NCBI RefSeq assembly: GCF_004769525.1
Contig: NZ_RQFT01000017.1
Span: 1 to 64,000, forward strand
Reading direction: 5' to 3'
Origin: Leptospira bouyouniensis
GTDB taxonomy: Bacteria > Spirochaetota > Leptospiria > Leptospirales > Leptospiraceae
DNA length: 64,000 nt
The translations under genes were made by a program, and so were the position numbers. The number at the start of each line of letters is the position of its first letter. Within the stretch, counting starts at the first letter, position 1. Below are positions 1 through 7,792 of the stretch, piece by piece. Below the pieces are notes generated by a model that was not told the DNA's origin, ran no database searches, and saw only the letters and a program-made list of their open reading frames with translations.

Positions 1-155
1 ATAGCATCTGTTACTTCGATTGGATTTGTTTCCATACAATTGGAAAGATGATATGGCTTTAAACTTGGACAAACACCTGTTAAATGGATTGATGGACTGA
101 TATAATCCAACCCATTGTCAGAAGAATAATTGATCCGAAAAACTTCCTTTGTTTC
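1..155 (-). pseudogene. Fragment of MltA-type transglycosylase, inverted relative to the rest of the gene
   Basis: Read on the minus strand from about base 155 to base 1, one frame gives FRINYSSDNGLDYISPSIHL and runs into the left repeat arm as CPSLKPYHLSNCMETNPIEV. The N-G-x-x-Y pattern matches the region of MltA enzymes just before the C-terminal 3D domain. This is the stretch missing upstream of the plus-strand fragment at 156-633. If bases 76-155 were flipped, the two would join in frame across base 156. The left arm would still bring a stop codon (bases 2-4), so simple inversion does not rebuild a full gene. The frame stays open at the left window edge. Confidence 0.6.
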
Positions 156-230
156 TGTTTGTCCAAGTTTAAAGCCATATCATCTTTCCAATTGTATGGA
201 AACAAATCCAATCGAAGTAACAGATGCTAT
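1..230. repeat. Perfect 75-bp inverted repeat around an 80-bp core
   Basis: Bases 1-75 are the exact reverse complement of bases 156-230, with no mismatch. The match stops at base 76/155, and the left arm starts at the very first base, so it may continue outside the window. The right arm is in-frame coding sequence of an MltA-type gene. The 80-bp core (76-155) also encodes MltA-like sequence, but on the minus strand. It could be a real inverted duplication, a fold-back at a contig end, or an assembly or library chimera; the sequence alone does not decide. Confidence 0.9.
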
Positions 231-633
231 CTGGAAAAATCCAAGGTATATTTTTTTTGAAAAAGAAGCCATTCATAATCGTAAATCCAATTCGTTTCCC
301 ATCGGACCATTGGGAAGTGGTGGCATAAGGCTTGTCGAAGGTCGATCAGTGGCGATGGACAAACAAATTCCCCTTGGATTTCCAGTCCTTTTGAGTTTTC
401 CTTCCACCAAACAGACATATCATGACCATCTGGCATTTGTTCACGATCGTGGGAATGCCATCCAAGGCGAAGGAAGAGTTGATTTTTATTTAGGCAATGG
501 ATTTGGAATTGATGAGGTTGCAAACCAACTGTTAACCAAAGGAAAAGTAGTATTACTTGTTCCACGAAAAAATGACTGCCAAACTGTTTACTCTAAAGAA
601 TGTAACCGTCGGCAATCAAAATCAATGGAATGA
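130..633 (+). CDS. MltA-type lytic transglycosylase, 3D-domain fragment (5' end lost)
   Basis: The C-terminal part matches the 3D domain of membrane-bound lytic murein transglycosylase A, which cleaves the peptidoglycan glycan strand with 1,6-anhydro ring formation. Visible signatures are NPRYIFFE, GRSVAMDKQIPLG, HDRGNAIQGEGRVDFYLG and a final KGKVVLLVP; the three aspartates that name the domain are present. Recognisable homology begins only near base 156. The apparent TTG start at 130 and the first eight or so residues come from antisense core sequence and are probably not genuine. MltA proteins are normally over 330 residues, so the N-terminal half is absent. It is either a broken gene or a gene cut by a mis-assembled edge. 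Confidence 0.6.
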   Translation: MIRKTSFVSVCPSLKPYHLSNCMETNPIEVTDAIWKNPRYIFFEKEAIHNRKSNSFPIGPLGSGGIRLVEGRSVAMDKQIPLGFPVLLSFPSTKQTYHDHLAFVHDRGNAIQGEGRVDFYLGNGFGIDEVANQLLTKGKVVLLVPRKNDCQTVYSKECNRRQSKSME

Positions 634-680
634 TCCTAATATAAAAATCTTAGTCTAAATGATTTTTATATTTAAGGATC
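632..680. terminator. AT-rich hairpin between convergent genes, likely bidirectional terminator
   Basis: Bases 632-649 can pair with 661-680: GATCCT and AGGATC at the base and TATAAAAATC with GATTTTTATA inside, with a small internal bulge and an 11-base loop. The hairpin starts within the stop codon of the MltA-like fragment and faces the end of the VOC gene. This placement fits a shared terminator. No long T-run follows, but the stem itself is AT-rich near the loop. Confidence 0.45.
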
Positions 681-689
681 GTATGGTAC

Positions 690-1070
690 TTATTTCATAG
701 AACTGAGTCCAATTTGGTTTCCTTCAGAATCTTCACAAATGGATACAAATCCAAACTTGCCGATAGAAAACTTTTGCCGAACTAATTTTCCACCATAAGA
801 TTTTAATTTATTTTCATCCAATAAACAATCTTCAACACTAAAATAAACCAATGTTCCACCTAACCCAGGCTTTTGGTATTTTGATTCCACAAGTGCACCA
901 GAAGAACCATAAATAGCCATATCAGAAGAAAAAACTTTCATTTTTGTTTCACCAGTTGGGTCGATTAGATCTTCTAAGGTTTGTTGGCATATATTTTCAT
1001 AAAATTTCGCGGCTCTATCCAATTGATTCACGTAGAGATCAAACCAACCAATGGCATTTGTTTTTGTCAT
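690..1070 (-). CDS. VOC-family (glyoxalase/bleomycin-resistance fold) protein
   Basis: A short protein with the vicinal-oxygen-chelate pattern: an N-terminal half with GWFDLYVNQLDRAAKFYENI and a C-terminal half with VSICEDSEGNQIGLSS, typical of the paired beta-alpha-beta-beta-beta modules. The exact substrate cannot be told; members include glyoxalases, dioxygenases and antibiotic-binding proteins. I chose the ATG at 1070 because GGAGG lies 8-9 bases upstream; a longer frame begins at 1106. An AraC-type regulator is transcribed in the same direction just upstream and may control it. Confidence 0.75.
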   Translation of the reverse strand: MTKTNAIGWFDLYVNQLDRAAKFYENICQQTLEDLIDPTGETKMKVFSSDMAIYGSSGALVESKYQKPGLGGTLVYFSVEDCLLDENKLKSYGGKLVRQKFSIGKFGFVSICEDSEGNQIGLSSMK

Positions 1071-1150
1071 ATCATTATCCTCCATCATGAAAGGTATTGT
1101 TTTCATGATGATTGATCTTACTTCAAAAATGTAAGTTAGGATTGTATAAA

Positions 1151-1894
1151 TCAGACATCGAAGTGTTTAAAATATTCTTTTGGTGTGTAACCTGTGATTT
1201 TACGAAAGGAGTGGATGAAATGAGATTGGTCTGTATAAAAATCGAGATAATGGCCTTTTAATGCCTTTTGTAATCTGATTATTTTTAAAAAATCGTGAGG
1301 AGAAAATCCTGTTGCCTGTTTGAGTTTACGTTGTAACTGTCTTGGAGATAAGTTTCCATAAACTGCCATATCCTCCACCGACTCAATCTCATCCAAATTT
1401 TCTAAGATTATACTGATTAATTCATTGTTCTTTACAATTCCTTCTTTCAATAATGTTTGCACAAGTTCTGAAAAGATATCAGAAAAATTTTCAAACTCTA
1501 AATGCAACAGACGGATTGCCGTTGCCACGAGAGGTAAGTTCCCTTGATAAGGTTGGTCCACAAACCCAGAAACGATTTCTTTTGGATTCCCTTGCCACAT
1601 TCCCGGCAAAAATTGAATGCCTGTATAATGAAACTTTTTACCTAAATTGAGTGTTACGTATTCTGTTTTTCTCATCGTGATTGCGGCAATTTTTGTATCC
1701 AATAAATTAAGTAGCAAATTCACACAGGCATCTGGAATCACATGTAGGATAAAATCTTCCTCTAACATCTGAACTGTTTTCATTTCCCAGTAAGAATGGA
1801 CAATGGACTGTAATTCTTTAGGTGCCTTGATTACCTTGAAGGAAACAGCATGATACTTTTTATGAATGCCATCATTGATTGGATCGTATCTCAT
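1151..1894 (-). CDS. AraC-family transcriptional regulator
   Basis: 247 residues. The C-terminal ~100 residues form an AraC/XylS DNA-binding domain: a first helix-turn-helix with LSPRQLQRKLKQATGFSPHD and a second ending in FIHSFRKITGYTPKEYF. The N-terminal ~130 residues resemble the uncharacterised sensor domain seen in many AraC proteins that begin with a YxxxxP-type strand and HSYWE. The ligand is unknown. It lies upstream of the VOC gene on the same strand with an 80-base gap, which suggests local control, by inference only. Confidence 0.85.
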   Translation of the reverse strand: MRYDPINDGIHKKYHAVSFKVIKAPKELQSIVHSYWEMKTVQMLEEDFILHVIPDACVNLLLNLLDTKIAAITMRKTEYVTLNLGKKFHYTGIQFLPGMWQGNPKEIVSGFVDQPYQGNLPLVATAIRLLHLEFENFSDIFSELVQTLLKEGIVKNNELISIILENLDEIESVEDMAVYGNLSPRQLQRKLKQATGFSPHDFLKIIRLQKALKGHYLDFYTDQSHFIHSFRKITGYTPKEYFKHFDV

Positions 1895-1952
1895 TAAAGT
1901 ATTTCCTATTTGTTTCCTGTTTCATAGAATTAATGAATGGATGGCCTTCAAT

Positions 1953-2609
1953 TCATTTTTGATTCGATATACCTAGGTAAAAAATTGAGAATATAGATTC
2001 GATTTCTGCATTTACTTCGATTGGATACTTAGGTGCTAATACAAACTTAGTTATCAAAAAACTGGCACCCAAACTAAACGAAGCTCGGACGATTTGATTT
2101 GGATCTAAGTCTTTGCGAATATCACCTTTTTCCTGAAAATAACGAAAAGCTTCCAATGAGGTATCATACAAATTAATTTTCCACAATTGTCCAAATATCT
2201 CTGCAAATTCTTTTGAAAATAGAAGGGCGCCAAGTAAAAGTTTTAATTTTTGTGGTTCTTTGGCAACAGCTTCATACCTTGCTTTTATTATCGCAATATA
2301 CCAATCCTTAAAATTTGGATTTAAGGTTTGAAGTCTATGTTTTAAATCCGTCATATGTCCTGGCAAAATTGTCTGAAAAAGTAAACCAGCTAACACTCGC
2401 TTGTAAAGATCATTTTTTGTAGGGAAATATTTAAACAAAGTTCGTTCTGTAACCCCTGCTTGTTTTGCTAGTTCTGCGGTAGTTGCCCCACTGAATCCTT
2501 GTTCTGCAAAAACTTGCTCAGCCGCATTTACTATGTCTTTTTCCTTCTCTGAGTAAGGATTTTGATAGGATTCAAATTCATTTTGTAGCAGTTTTAAGGT
2601 AAGTTTCAT
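1953..2609 (-). CDS. TetR/AcrR-family transcriptional regulator
   Basis: 218 residues. The N-terminal helix-turn-helix is clear: IVNAAEQVFAEQGFSGATTA, then ELAKQAGVTERTLFKYFPTK. The C-terminal two thirds is an all-helical ligand domain, as usual for the family. It is divergent from the phloretin-hydrolase-like gene at 2737, with 127 bases between the start codons. A near-perfect dyad (GTATAG-N6-CTATAC) sits directly before that gene and is the likely operator, so it probably represses the 2737-3979 pair and perhaps itself. Confidence 0.88.
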   Translation of the reverse strand: MKLTLKLLQNEFESYQNPYSEKEKDIVNAAEQVFAEQGFSGATTAELAKQAGVTERTLFKYFPTKNDLYKRVLAGLLFQTILPGHMTDLKHRLQTLNPNFKDWYIAIIKARYEAVAKEPQKLKLLLGALLFSKEFAEIFGQLWKINLYDTSLEAFRYFQEKGDIRKDLDPNQIVRASFSLGASFLITKFVLAPKYPIEVNAEIESIFSIFYLGISNQK

Positions 2610-2706
2610 GGGTTACATCTAGCTCGTAATATATCATTTTTCTCCAATGGTTATTTTTTTCGATTGATTTTTTGTATAGTATTTACTTTACAATGGTTTT
2701 AATTGA

Positions 2707-2724
2707 GTATAGTGTATACTATAC
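2707..2724. promoter_or_regulatory. Candidate TetR operator (GTATAG-N6-CTATAC)
   Basis: Bases 2707-2712 (GTATAG) and 2719-2724 (CTATAC) form an exact six-base dyad with a six-base spacer. A second GTATAG half-site occurs at 2674-2679. The dyad contains a possible -10 element (TATAGT, 2708-2713) and ends 12 bases before the preferred ATG at 2737, so a bound dimer would block transcription. The linked divergent gene is a TetR regulator; the pairing is inference. Confidence 0.5.
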
Positions 2725-2736
2725 ATGAGGGGTTTT

Positions 2737-3393
2737 ATGAAACGAGTCAAATTAGGGTTGTTACCCATACTTGAAATTGAATGGCTTCGGAAATCTGTGG
2801 ATTCGGCTAAATCTGGAAGGGAAATTTTACCCGATGGGCGAGTGAAATATTGGATCCAACATGAAATTCTAAAGGAAGTAGCGCCTAAAATGTTGGTTTG
2901 GTGGTTTCAAAATCTGGAAGGAGACATCGAATACAAAGGAAAACATTACAATCGATACCATGTATGGCATCCAGAAGACCATGTTCATGTGAGTTATGAA
3001 AAACGGAAAGAAGATGGTTCGATCGGACCTGGCGCTGTATTACGAATCGTAGAATACCTTGGCCGACAAAAAAAGTATTTAGTCAATGTAATTAGTCCGA
3101 TTGAAAAATTGGATGAGGATGGATTCATTCATAATCCTAAATTATATGGATTATTACCTTTAGCAAGAATGGAATACCGTTTCCAACAAACCGATGACGG
3201 AACATATTATGAGAATTGTCTAATTGTCGGATGGAAAGGATTTTCATTTCGATTTTTAAGACCAATTTTTGAGTTTCTATTCTTTGACAAAAAACATGGA
3301 TATGCTTGGATCAAACATAATATAGAAGAAGTTGGTCAGTTTCAAAATTTTTTGCCTGATCTCTATAGGAAAGAAAATGAAAATTTACGGTGA
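2737..3393 (+). CDS. Phloretin/DAPG-hydrolase-like (PhlG-domain) protein
   Basis: About 218 residues. The middle contains WWFQNLEGDIEYKGKHYNRY, then HVWHPEDHVHV, a pattern I associate with the DAPG-hydrolase (PhlG) family. Those enzymes are zinc-dependent and cleave a carbon-carbon bond in acylated phloroglucinols; the His/Glu-rich segment would supply metal ligands. The C-terminal part has the family-like YENCLIVGWKG. The true substrate is unknown. I chose the ATG at 2737, preceded by GAGGGG, over the one at 2725, which touches the operator. A GST gene overlaps its 3' end by 17 bases. Confidence 0.55.
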   Translation: MKRVKLGLLPILEIEWLRKSVDSAKSGREILPDGRVKYWIQHEILKEVAPKMLVWWFQNLEGDIEYKGKHYNRYHVWHPEDHVHVSYEKRKEDGSIGPGAVLRIVEYLGRQKKYLVNVISPIEKLDEDGFIHNPKLYGLLPLARMEYRFQQTDDGTYYENCLIVGWKGFSFRFLRPIFEFLFFDKKHGYAWIKHNIEEVGQFQNFLPDLYRKENENLR

Positions 3394-3979
3394 TAGTCAA
3401 TCGGGTAATTGTTACAAACTAAAGTTAGTCGCTTCGTTCTTAAAGATACCTTATGAGTGGATTGAGTTAGATATCAAAAATGGAGATACCAAAACTGAAT
3501 CATTTCTCAAATTAAATCCAAATGGTAAAATTCCCATCCTTGTTTTCGATGATGGAAGGGTTTTATCTGAATCAAACGCAATTTTGAATTTTTTGGCAGA
3601 AGGAAGTGAATTGTTACCAAAGGATCCATTTGAAAAAGCAAAAGTATTACAATGGCAGTTTTTCGAACAATACAGTCATGAACCTTATATTGCTGTTGCA
3701 AGATTCATCCAACATTATTTGGGAATTCCAGAAGATAGAAGAGTCGAGTATGAATCAAAACAAGTTGGTGGTCATAAAGCTCTCAAGGTAATGGAAATTC
3801 AATTAGAGAAAACACCCTATTTGGTCGGAGATTCGATGACTTTGGCAGACATTAGTTTATTTGCATATACGCATGTTTCTCATGAAGGTGGATTTGATTT
3901 ATCACAATATCCAAAAATTAAAGAATGGATCCAAAGGATCCAAAATCAAAAATTATTTCTTCCTATGAATTCAATTTAG
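3377..3979 (+). CDS. Glutathione S-transferase family protein
   Basis: About 200 residues. The N-terminal thioredoxin-like domain has the Ser/Cys-type opening MKIYGDSQSGNCYKLKL, the cis-proline region NPNGKIPIL and the glutathione-contact ESNAILNFLAEG. The C-terminal helical domain has YLVGDSMTLADISLFAY. I chose the ATG at 3377 (AGGAAAG upstream); it overlaps the previous gene by 17 bases, so the two are probably co-translated. Role: conjugation or isomerisation of an electrophile, possibly acting with the neighbouring hydrolase. The 3' end overlaps the convergent CDF gene by 9 bases. Confidence 0.88.
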   Translation: MKIYGDSQSGNCYKLKLVASFLKIPYEWIELDIKNGDTKTESFLKLNPNGKIPILVFDDGRVLSESNAILNFLAEGSELLPKDPFEKAKVLQWQFFEQYSHEPYIAVARFIQHYLGIPEDRRVEYESKQVGGHKALKVMEIQLEKTPYLVGDSMTLADISLFAYTHVSHEGGFDLSQYPKIKEWIQRIQNQKLFLPMNSI

Positions 3980-4894
3980 ATGGAGATTACACTTTTCTTC
4001 GTCTGTTTCTAATTCTATCGTTGTGTGTACGATATCGAAGTTGGATGCAATTTTTCTAATTTGTTCTTTGATGTTTTGGAATTGATTTGGTTTTGTTTTT
4101 TTGTCGATCAAAACATGGAGAGAAGCAACATGATTATTGCCATCCAAACTCCAAATTTTGATGTCATGTACTGATCTGACACCTTTGATATGCTCCCATT
4201 GAACAATTAAATCTGATCGATTGAGAGATACTGGTACTGCTTGTAAGAAAATTCGCATCACCTGTTTAGTGTTACCATATGCATTATATAAAATCCATAT
4301 AGCAATACACAGAGATAATAATGGATCAAACCAAGGAAGATCCCAAAAGTACATAAACACACTGCCGATAAGAACTGCGACCCATCCAAGTATATCCTCT
4401 AAAAAATGTAAAAAAACAGCTTTTTCTGAAAAACTAGTCCCATGATGCAAACGAATCATGGCGATTCCATTCACGACAACACCAACAATTGCAAGTCCAA
4501 ACATAACATCAGCCTTGGATTCTGCAGGAGTGATGAATCGTTTGATTGATTCAATGATCATAAAAATGGAACCAACGGATAATAAAACTGATATGATTAA
4601 TGCACCTAATATTGAAAATCTTTTGTATCCATAATCAAAATGGCGATCTTTCGGTTTTGTAGAAACTTTTTGCAGATACCAAACAAAAGCTAGTGAAAGG
4701 GCATCACCGAAGTCATGGAATGCATCCGAAATGATGGCGATGCTATTAGAATAAATGCCACCAACCAATTCAAAAATAGAAAAGATTAAATTTAAAATGA
4801 ATGCCCATGCTAAATTTTTGGAAGCAGATGTGTGATGGTGTGAATGGTTTTTGTGTTTTGTTTGGTGATCTGAATGATCGTGGCCATGTCCCAT
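3971..4894 (-). CDS. Cation diffusion facilitator (Zn/Co/Cd exporter, CzcD/ZitB type)
   Basis: A histidine-rich N-terminus (MGHGHDHSDH, later HKNHSHHH) precedes six membrane segments. Segment II holds the metal site SDAFHDFGDA and segment V holds HFLEDILGWVAVL, giving the H/D pairs expected for zinc/proton antiport in the inner membrane. The C-terminal ~85 residues form the cytoplasmic metal-sensing ferredoxin-like domain (VHDIKIWSLDGNNHVASLHV). I prefer the ATG at 4894; the frame is open to a TTG at 4951 but neither has a clear ribosome-binding site. Confidence 0.9.
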   Translation of the reverse strand: MGHGHDHSDHQTKHKNHSHHHTSASKNLAWAFILNLIFSIFELVGGIYSNSIAIISDAFHDFGDALSLAFVWYLQKVSTKPKDRHFDYGYKRFSILGALIISVLLSVGSIFMIIESIKRFITPAESKADVMFGLAIVGVVVNGIAMIRLHHGTSFSEKAVFLHFLEDILGWVAVLIGSVFMYFWDLPWFDPLLSLCIAIWILYNAYGNTKQVMRIFLQAVPVSLNRSDLIVQWEHIKGVRSVHDIKIWSLDGNNHVASLHVLIDKKTKPNQFQNIKEQIRKIASNFDIVHTTIELETDEEKCNLHLN

Positions 4895-4984
4895 GTGGAT
4901 AGAATGAAAAATGTAATGATTGGATGCAACTAGGAAAGAGAAATCTATCAAACACTCGTTTAGTTTAAAAGATGCAATTCAATT

Positions 4985-6877
4985 TCATTCGAATAGAATC
5001 ATTGGTTTTGAATATAGATAACCTTGTACAATATGGCAGGAAGTTTTTTTAAGTCGATGGATTTGTTCCTCTCGTTCAATGCCTTCTGCTATTGTTTTTA
5101 AACCAAGAGAATCAGCTAAATGGCAAATAGATTCCAATAATAAAAAGTTTCTATCTGATATAGCAATGTCATCCAAGAATGATTTGTCGATTTTTAGTTC
5201 ATCGAACTGTATTTTTTGCATATAATGTAATGAAGAGTAACCTTTTCCAAAATCATCTAAGGAAACCGAGATTCCATTTGATCGAAGGGAAGACACAATC
5301 TTCTGGATAGTTTCTATTTCATCAATAAATACATCTTCAGTTATTTCAAAAATGAGAACTTTAGGATCAATCGATTGTTCTTTTAAATATTCAATTACAT
5401 ATTCATTAAAATTTGGGTATAAAAAGAAGATAGGGGAGATATTGATTGAAATTTTAATTTCATTGCCGTAAGACGTTAAAAGTTTAGGGATCTGATTGAC
5501 TACTTTTTGAAAAATATTTTTACCAAAGGGTACAATGAGCTCTGATTTTGTGATGATTGGAATGAATTCCTCTGGTGAAATATCTCCATAGTCATTCACA
5601 CTCCATCTTGCGAGTGCTTCCAGTCCAACTACTGTTTGTGTTTTGATATCTACCTTTTCTTGGTAAGCGATTTTAAATTCATTCGATTCTATCGCTTTTT
5701 CTAATTGGTTTTTTAATTTTTGTTCTCTTTCAATTTTTTTCTCCATTTCTGGTTCAAACCAAACAAGGTGATTAATTGAGTTTTCTCTAGCAACATTCAT
5801 GGCAATGGAAAGTTTGCGAATGACCTCATCCAAGTCATTAGCCTCGGTTGGAAAATGAATTCCAGATACTCGGTATTGCAATCGATGTCCTAATCTATCG
5901 GGTGTAAGAGTTTGATTGTTGTTCAAATCGAATTTGATGATGGCATCTTCAATTCTTGGTCTTGAAGAGTTTTCTATCCAAAGTATAAATTCATCTCCAC
6001 CTAAACTCGCAATCAAAATATCTGGTCTCTCTGATGAGTATTGTTTTAATATATTTCCAATAAGAGCCAAAATCTGATCACCAAATCCAATGCCATGCAA
6101 TGCATTGATCACTTTGATCCCTTTAATATTGATGAGTAAAACAAATGCGTCTTTTTGACCTTTTGAAATTCGGTTGTGAATGGAGGTTTCAAATAAATAT
6201 CGATTTGGTAACTGAGTTAATGAATCGTAAAATGCTAGTTTGTCGATATGTTGATTAGATTTTAAAATTTTCGCTCTGGATTCTTTTAGATATATAATGT
6301 TTTTGATTAATTTGGCTCTTAACCTTTGGATCAAAAAACCTGAAAGGATGGAAAATATGATCAAACTAACAGATTTAAAATACCACTCTCTTGGGCTTTG
6401 GTTTCTAATCCCTAATTCTTCTGGAAAAAATAAAAGAGAAAAGTAAACACAGATTCCGAAAACAGCGGGGACAATTGATATAAGAATAGCTGAAATTAAA
6501 CTAGGGATTGGTGGCAGAAATACAAAAAAGGAGATGATGATGAAGGCAAGAGAGATTTCTCCAGTTCCCAGTAGTCCACTTCTAAAAAATGATAATACAG
6601 AAATAAATATCGCAGTGCCAATCAAAGTGAATACCCGAAAAATAAGTGGGACTTTGTTTTTTAGGAGATACTCAAGTAAAAATAAAACTGAAATTCCTAA
6701 GTTAACGATGAAAAAAATAAAATCAATTTCGCCAGATTTCGTAAAATACGGCGTTAGGTGTAAAGTTGCTGCAACTAAAAAAAGCCCGGAAGCTGCGATT
6801 AAAAAACTTCGAAGCAGTGGACCTGTGTCTTTTCGAAATTTTAGCCAATAGACATAGTTTCGTTTGTCAGTGATCAT
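4985..6877 (-). CDS. Membrane-bound GGDEF-EAL protein (c-di-GMP turnover)
   Basis: 630 residues. Residues ~20-190 contain about six hydrophobic segments with no recognisable sensor domain. A GGDEF domain follows (~215-370, intact LGGDEF), then an EAL domain (~385-625) with EALAR, NISP, EITE, DDFGKGYSS, KIDKSF, AEGIE and QGY. All usual phosphodiesterase residues appear present. The protein could make or degrade cyclic di-GMP; which activity dominates cannot be read from sequence. It lies alone between the CDF gene and a divergent thioesterase gene. Confidence 0.92.
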   Translation of the reverse strand: MITDKRNYVYWLKFRKDTGPLLRSFLIAASGLFLVAATLHLTPYFTKSGEIDFIFFIVNLGISVLFLLEYLLKNKVPLIFRVFTLIGTAIFISVLSFFRSGLLGTGEISLAFIIISFFVFLPPIPSLISAILISIVPAVFGICVYFSLLFFPEELGIRNQSPREWYFKSVSLIIFSILSGFLIQRLRAKLIKNIIYLKESRAKILKSNQHIDKLAFYDSLTQLPNRYLFETSIHNRISKGQKDAFVLLINIKGIKVINALHGIGFGDQILALIGNILKQYSSERPDILIASLGGDEFILWIENSSRPRIEDAIIKFDLNNNQTLTPDRLGHRLQYRVSGIHFPTEANDLDEVIRKLSIAMNVARENSINHLVWFEPEMEKKIEREQKLKNQLEKAIESNEFKIAYQEKVDIKTQTVVGLEALARWSVNDYGDISPEEFIPIITKSELIVPFGKNIFQKVVNQIPKLLTSYGNEIKISINISPIFFLYPNFNEYVIEYLKEQSIDPKVLIFEITEDVFIDEIETIQKIVSSLRSNGISVSLDDFGKGYSSLHYMQKIQFDELKIDKSFLDDIAISDRNFLLLESICHLADSLGLKTIAEGIEREEQIHRLKKTSCHIVQGYLYSKPMILFE

Positions 6878-6965
6878 TTGTCCGCTACTTCCAAAATTTG
6901 TCTAAGGTCGGCATGTTTAAAAAAGTCTTTTCGAAACAAAACGTCAAGACTAAGTTATCCTCATT

Positions 6966-7475
6966 GTGCCCTCTCCTAATGAATTATCACCAAAGTCACC
7001 GCAAGAGTCAGCCGTCGAAACCAGACATATTGTTTTGCCCAATGATGCCAACCATTATGGAACTGCGTTTGGTGGCGCCATAATGAGTTGGATCGACTTA
7101 ATTGCAGCGATGTCAGCACAAAGACATTCCGGAAGGGAAGCTGTCACAGTAAGCATTGATCGTATCAACTTTATCACACCAATCCAGATAGGGGATCATG
7201 TCAATTTGAAGGCAATGGTCAATTATGTGGGTACTACTTCGATGGAAGTGGGAGTGCAGGTGAACCGTGAAAATCCTTATACTGGTCAGATGGTTCGGGC
7301 AACAACCGCCTATCTTTCGTTTGTTGCGTTAGATGAAAACAAAAAACCAGCTCCAGTTCCTCCACTGAAATTAGAAACGGAACTTGAAAAACGCCGTTAT
7401 GCGGAAGGGAAAATGCGGATCGAAATGGCAAAAGAATTTGCAGCAAAAATCAAAGCGAGCCGCAAAATCATTTAA
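6966..7475 (+). CDS. Acyl-CoA thioesterase, hotdog fold (YciA type)
   Basis: 169 residues. The hotdog thioesterase signature NHYGTAFGGAIMSWIDLIAA includes the catalytic Asp in the central helix, followed by AQRHSG and VNYVGTTSMEVGV. It should hydrolyse acyl-CoA to free acid and CoA in the cytoplasm. The GTG at 6966 is the first usable start in frame; the N-terminal ~20 residues are low complexity and may be overcalled. It overlaps the convergent gene at 7472 by four bases. Confidence 0.85.
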   Translation: MPSPNELSPKSPQESAVETRHIVLPNDANHYGTAFGGAIMSWIDLIAAMSAQRHSGREAVTVSIDRINFITPIQIGDHVNLKAMVNYVGTTSMEVGVQVNRENPYTGQMVRATTAYLSFVALDENKKPAPVPPLKLETELEKRRYAEGKMRIEMAKEFAAKIKASRKII

Positions 7476-7792
7476 TTTATAATATGTTCGTACTCGGCAA
7501 TTTGAGTTGTACTTTCTACCGATGGAACAAAATATTTTTCCCTAATTTTTTTGTATTCGGGATCTGCAAAAAAACTCTGTTTTCTTTCTTTGTTTTTGAA
7601 GTAAATGAGAAATACTCGATTGATAGGGTTTTCTGTTTCTGATTTTAAAGTTTCTTGGATTTTGAAATCATAACGAAAACCACCTTCATAAAGTTCCAAA
7701 ATACTTTTCATTGCCTTTCGATATTCTGCATATAGATTTTCATCTTTTACCTGCAAACCAACAATTGTTTCCCAGTGTGATTTATGATCCAT
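7472..7792 (-). CDS. Small DUF1330-like / dimeric alpha-beta barrel protein
   Basis: 106 residues, no signal peptide. The pattern TIVGLQVKDENLYAEYRKAM near the start, FLIYFKNKERKQSFFADPEY in the middle and a terminal strand resembles DUF1330 or related ferredoxin-like dimeric barrel proteins. Function unknown. Its start overlaps the 3' end of the MFS gene by 11 bases, so the two are probably translated from one message. Confidence 0.6.
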   Translation of the reverse strand: MDHKSHWETIVGLQVKDENLYAEYRKAMKSILELYEGGFRYDFKIQETLKSETENPINRVFLIYFKNKERKQSFFADPEYKKIREKYFVPSVESTTQIAEYEHIIN

